Positions 61,301 through 64,000 of a stretch of DNA of 64,000 bases are shown one piece after another. Below the pieces are notes generated by a model that saw only the letters and a list, made by a program, of their open reading frames with translations, was not told where the DNA came from and ran no database searches. The stretch is taken from positions 719,501-783,500 of the forward strand of contig NZ_CP136594.1 in assembly GCF_032852305.1 (NCBI RefSeq), in the 5' to 3' direction. Numbering within the stretch: the first letter of the stretch is position 1; each line of letters begins with the position of its first letter. The position numbers and the translations under genes are program-made. The DNA comes from Parasphingorhabdus sp. SCSIO 66989 (lineage in GTDB: Bacteria; Pseudomonadota; Alphaproteobacteria; Sphingomonadales; Sphingomonadaceae).

Positions 61301-62350
61301 TCAGTCGAGCCATCCTGCCAGCTCTTGCCGCACCAGCTTTTCCAGCATGGTGATCGAGCGTTCGCTGTCATTGAGGCAGGGGATATAGGCAAATCGTTCG
61401 CCGCCTGCTTCGCGGAACTGTTCCTCGCCCTCAATTGCGATTTCTTCCAGCGTCTCGACACAATCCACGGCAAAGCCCGGCGCGACAACCGCGACTTTCT
61501 TGATGCCCTTTTGCGGTATCTGTTCCAGCGTGTCTTCTGTCGCCGGATCAAGCCACTTTGCTCGACCGAAACGCGATTGAAAGGAAACGATCAGCGGCTC
61601 GCTGATAACATCGCGCAACTTCTCCGAGACCAGCCGCGCCGTTTTGCGGCATTGGCAATGATAGGGATCACCATCATACAGCGTCTGCAACGGCATGCCG
61701 TGGAAACTGGTGATCACCGCATCGGGGGTGAAATCGATGCCCGTCAGTCCCTCGCGCACACTATCGGCGACCGCCTCAATATGCGCGTCATGGTCATAAT
61801 AGGGTGCCAGATAACGCACTGTCGGCTGATGCCGCATCCGCTCAAGCGTTTCGCCGACCTTGTCGACCACTGTCGCCGTGGTCGCCCCGGAATATTGCGG
61901 ATAGAGTGGCGCGATCAGGATTTTGTCGCAGCCGCTCAGTTTCAGATGGCGCAGGCGATCGGGAATATTGGGGTTGCCATAGCGCATGGCGAAATCGACC
62001 AGCACCTTACTGCCCATGCGTTTGCCAAGAGCCTCGGCCTGGCGCTTGGTATAGACCATCAGCGGCGAGCCTTCATCCATCCACACCTTGGCATAGGCTT
62101 TGGCGGATTGTTTCGGGCGGGTGTTGAGGATCACGCCGCGTAGCAGCGGCTGCCAGATCAGTTGCGGGATTTCCACCACACGGGGGTCGGAGAGAAATTC
62201 CCCGAGATAGCGCTTCAGCGCTGGTACATCGGGTGCTTCCGGTGTTCCAAGATTAACCAGCAACACCCCAATGCGCGGTTCAGTGACAGAAGGGTGGTCG
62301 GGCGGCGGTGCCATATCGGCAAATGACGGAATTGCGATATCTTCAGCCAT
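61301..62350 (-). CDS. hemH: Ferrochelatase
   Basis: The 349-residue enzyme inserts Fe(II) into protoporphyrin IX, the last step of heme synthesis. It has IGVLLVNLGTPEAPDVPALKRYLGEFLSDPRVV, GNPNIPDRL, IAPLYPQYSGATTATV, the active-site His in ITSFHGMPLQ, SFQSRFGRAKWLDPATEDTLEQI and the catalytic Glu region VVAPGFAVDCVETLEEIAIEGEEQF. YIPCLND near the end completes the family pattern. A single gene in this region; LPOR at 29 kb is the only other tetrapyrrole gene in the window. Confidence 0.96.
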   Translation of the reverse strand: MAEDIAIPSFADMAPPPDHPSVTEPRIGVLLVNLGTPEAPDVPALKRYLGEFLSDPRVVEIPQLIWQPLLRGVILNTRPKQSAKAYAKVWMDEGSPLMVYTKRQAEALGKRMGSKVLVDFAMRYGNPNIPDRLRHLKLSGCDKILIAPLYPQYSGATTATVVDKVGETLERMRHQPTVRYLAPYYDHDAHIEAVADSVREGLTGIDFTPDAVITSFHGMPLQTLYDGDPYHCQCRKTARLVSEKLRDVISEPLIVSFQSRFGRAKWLDPATEDTLEQIPQKGIKKVAVVAPGFAVDCVETLEEIAIEGEEQFREAGGERFAYIPCLNDSERSITMLEKLVRQELAGWLD

Positions 62351-62401
62351 AAATCCCCGTTAAAACTCGCAATTCCTGTAACCGGCCCCAGCCGGTAAAT
62401 A

Positions 62402-64000
62402 TCAGATCAGCGGCAACTGCCGAAAGCGCACGTTAGTAGCGGAAAACAGCGCATTGGCAATGGCCGGAGCAACAACAGGCACGGCAAGCGCATCTGCGTC
62501 TGTCGATGGCTGGTCATTGTCGACAAAGGATATGGTGATTTCAGGCGTATCGGCAAGGCGCGGCAGGGAAAGATCGGAAAGCCGCCGGGCATTGGCCAGT
62601 CCCTTGGCATGGCCGCTGCTTGCACCCAGCGCCTGTGCCATGCCGAAGATGATACCGCTTTCTATCTGTTGCCGGACAATATCTTCATTGATGATATGAC
62701 CGATATCGACCGCAGCACTGATCTCGCGCACGCGCACGCCCTCAGCACCGCGTTGTACCCGCACGATCATGGCGATCATCGCGCCGTCCATGACATGACA
62801 GGCCAGACCCTGCCCGCTCCCGGCTGTGCCGCCGTCCCAGCCTGAGAGTGTCGCGACCATTGTGAGGCAGGCGGCGAGGCGCGGCGCATTGCCTAGCATC
62901 TGCATGCGATAGGATAGCGGTTCACGCTCGGCACGGTGCGCCAGCTCATCGATAAAGCTCTCGCGGAAAAAAGCATTGAGCGTATCGGCATGGCCGCGCA
63001 GCAGGCCGGTGGGATAGCCGATATCGGCGGGGTGATGGTCTACCGCAAAGGCCGGAATGCGATAAGGTGGTATCGCACCCGCTACCATTGATCGATCATG
63101 CATCGCTGCATTGTCCTGCCGCGCTTTATGGGCCGGGCTTTGCCACAATAACCGCGCCATCGCCTCGCGCCCGGTTGCTGGCGCGGCAATCTTGTGCTGC
63201 CAAGCCAATATGGTGCCATTCCTGTCGGTAGCAGCGCTCAATTGCGCCAGCGCTGCGGGGCGGGGATAGGTTTGGATCTGATCCTCACCGCGCGACCAGA
63301 TGACCTGAACCGGCCGCTTGCTATGCCGCGCCAGAAGTGCCGCCTGCACCGCCGCCCGACTGTCAAACCGTGCGCCAAAGGAGCCGCCCGATGTCGGGGC
63401 ATAAATGGTAACCGCGCTGGTGCTGATATCCAGTGCCCGGGCCACATCCTCAGCCACCTGATGCGGTGCTTGGGCGGCATACCAGATTTCCACCCGCTCG
63501 CCGCTCTCGTCTCCGGCCGCGCTCCATCGTGCAGTGGCCGATGTCGTCTCTATCGGCGCATGCAGCGCGGCGGCGGCACTATAGTCGGCGCGATAGACCT
63601 CGCCCTGTTCCAGTACTTCTTCAACGTCGCCCTGCTTTTCCAACCGAAAACCCGAAGTGTCGCGCAACGCCTTTTCCAGCGCTGCCTCGCTATCGGCATC
63701 ATCCGCCATCGGGCCATAAGTGGCAAAGCGCGGGCGTATTGCCGCCAGCGCCTTGTTGGCGGCCCACCAATTGCTCGCTAATGTCGCGACCCATCTTTTA
63801 TGCTTCACCACATCGACCAGCCCGGTGATGCCATTGGCACGTTTGCGCTGGATGCCGAGCAAACGGCTGTCGCCCGGCGGACCATGACGGACCGCGGCAA
63901 AGAGCATATCGGGCAGCCGAATATCTCCGGCGAAATTGGCTGAGCCGTCGACCTTGGTAGGCAGATCAAGGCGAGGGAAAGCTGTACGCGTGCCTTCCGC
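62402..64000 (-). CDS. Molybdenum hydroxylase large subunit, IorB/xanthine-dehydrogenase type (5' end outside window)
   Basis: The frame is open to the right edge; 532 residues are visible. It starts within LDLPTKVDGSANFAGDIRLPDMLFAAV, the usual hinge of the isoquinoline 1-oxidoreductase beta subunit / aldehyde oxidase family. Later motifs include EVYRADYSAAAALHAPIETTSATA, YAPTSGGSFGARFDSRAAVQAALLA, VQVIWSRGEDQIQ and the C-terminal ISAAVDIGHIINEDIVRQQIESGIIFGMAQALG. The enzyme class hydroxylates N-heterocycles or aldehydes with a molybdopterin cofactor. The visible part lacks the N-terminal segment. Confidence 0.9.
   Translation of the reverse strand, partial: AEGTRTAFPRLDLPTKVDGSANFAGDIRLPDMLFAAVRHGPPGDSRLLGIQRKRANGITGLVDVVKHKRWVATLASNWWAANKALAAIRPRFATYGPMADDADSEAALEKALRDTSGFRLEKQGDVEEVLEQGEVYRADYSAAAALHAPIETTSATARWSAAGDESGERVEIWYAAQAPHQVAEDVARALDISTSAVTIYAPTSGGSFGARFDSRAAVQAALLARHSKRPVQVIWSRGEDQIQTYPRPAALAQLSAATDRNGTILAWQHKIAAPATGREAMARLLWQSPAHKARQDNAAMHDRSMVAGAIPPYRIPAFAVDHHPADIGYPTGLLRGHADTLNAFFRESFIDELAHRAEREPLSYRMQMLGNAPRLAACLTMVATLSGWDGGTAGSGQGLACHVMDGAMIAMIVRVQRGAEGVRVREISAAVDIGHIINEDIVRQQIESGIIFGMAQALGASSGHAKGLANARRLSDLSLPRLADTPEITISFVDNDQPSTDADALAVPVVAPAIANALFSATNVRFRQLPLI

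Overview
The window looks like a chromosomal segment of an alphaproteobacterium, most likely from the Sphingomonadales. I infer this from moderately high GC with many GCC/GGC/ATC codons, a complete ybgC-tolQRAB-pal cluster, TonB-dependent receptors at both ends, GapR (DUF2312), an argD-argF-hslO run, a split metH behind an ArsR/methyltransferase regulator, and several palindromic intergenic repeats of the kind common in sphingomonads. Almost everything is ordinary chromosome. There is no prophage, integrase, transposase gene, CRISPR array or rRNA. There is one tRNA, Arg(CCG).

Layout. 1-7.4 kb: the C-terminal end of a TonB-dependent receptor, a TPR/2OG-oxygenase gene translationally coupled to clpB, a penicillin-acylase family enzyme and a small beta-rich protein. 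7.5-12.1 kb: the Tol-Pal envelope operon. 12.2-18.1 kb: an exported agmatine-deiminase-like lipoprotein, then yebC-ruvC-ruvA-ruvB, interrupted by repeats and by a parDE toxin-antitoxin pair, then a YbjQ-family gene and gapR. 18.3-27.3 kb: pyruvate kinase, a secreted DUF11-like protein, a HAD phosphatase, rpmJ, galE, two tandem DUF4136-like lipoproteins, an M14 carboxypeptidase and a large exported protein of unknown function. 27.5-33.3 kb: a TetR regulator divergent from a hotdog thioesterase, a light-dependent protochlorophyllide reductase (LPOR) homologue, tRNA-Arg, argD-argF and hslO (Hsp33).

33.5-45.3 kb: small secreted proteins, a class-A beta-lactamase-like hydrolase, two lipoproteins, the methionine-cycle operon (ArsR-methyltransferase, metF, metH in two genes), a cupin protein and two exported proteins. 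45.4-54 kb: a DsbD-type reductase with a redoxin partner, hicBA, uvrB, a DUF3617-like lipoprotein, and a glyoxalase-fold / serine hydrolase / HNH run. 54-64 kb: a cytochrome b561-YceI fusion, a GST-like protein, a full TonB-dependent receptor, a HerA-like ATPase (DUF853), ferrochelatase, and the start-truncated end of a molybdenum hydroxylase large subunit.

How genes work together. ArsR-metF-metH(N)-metH(C) forms the methyl-transfer branch of methionine synthesis, preceded by a perfect operator-like palindrome. argD-argF are steps of arginine synthesis. ruvABC process Holliday junctions. Tol-Pal links the inner and outer membranes. DsbD and the adjacent redoxin probably form a periplasmic thiol relay.

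The observations I rate highest are: (1) the LPOR homologue in a window with no other bacteriochlorophyll genes; (2) a two-copy, about 190-bp MITE-like palindrome with shared ends but different central hairpins, one copy nested in a larger inverted repeat; (3) the parDE module and palindromic repeats inside the ruv cluster; (4) the split metH with a palindromic element exactly at the junction; and (5) a dyad lying inside a likely RpoH promoter of clpB. I did not find a clearly new multi-gene defence or biosynthetic system. All family calls were made by reading the sequence, without database searches.
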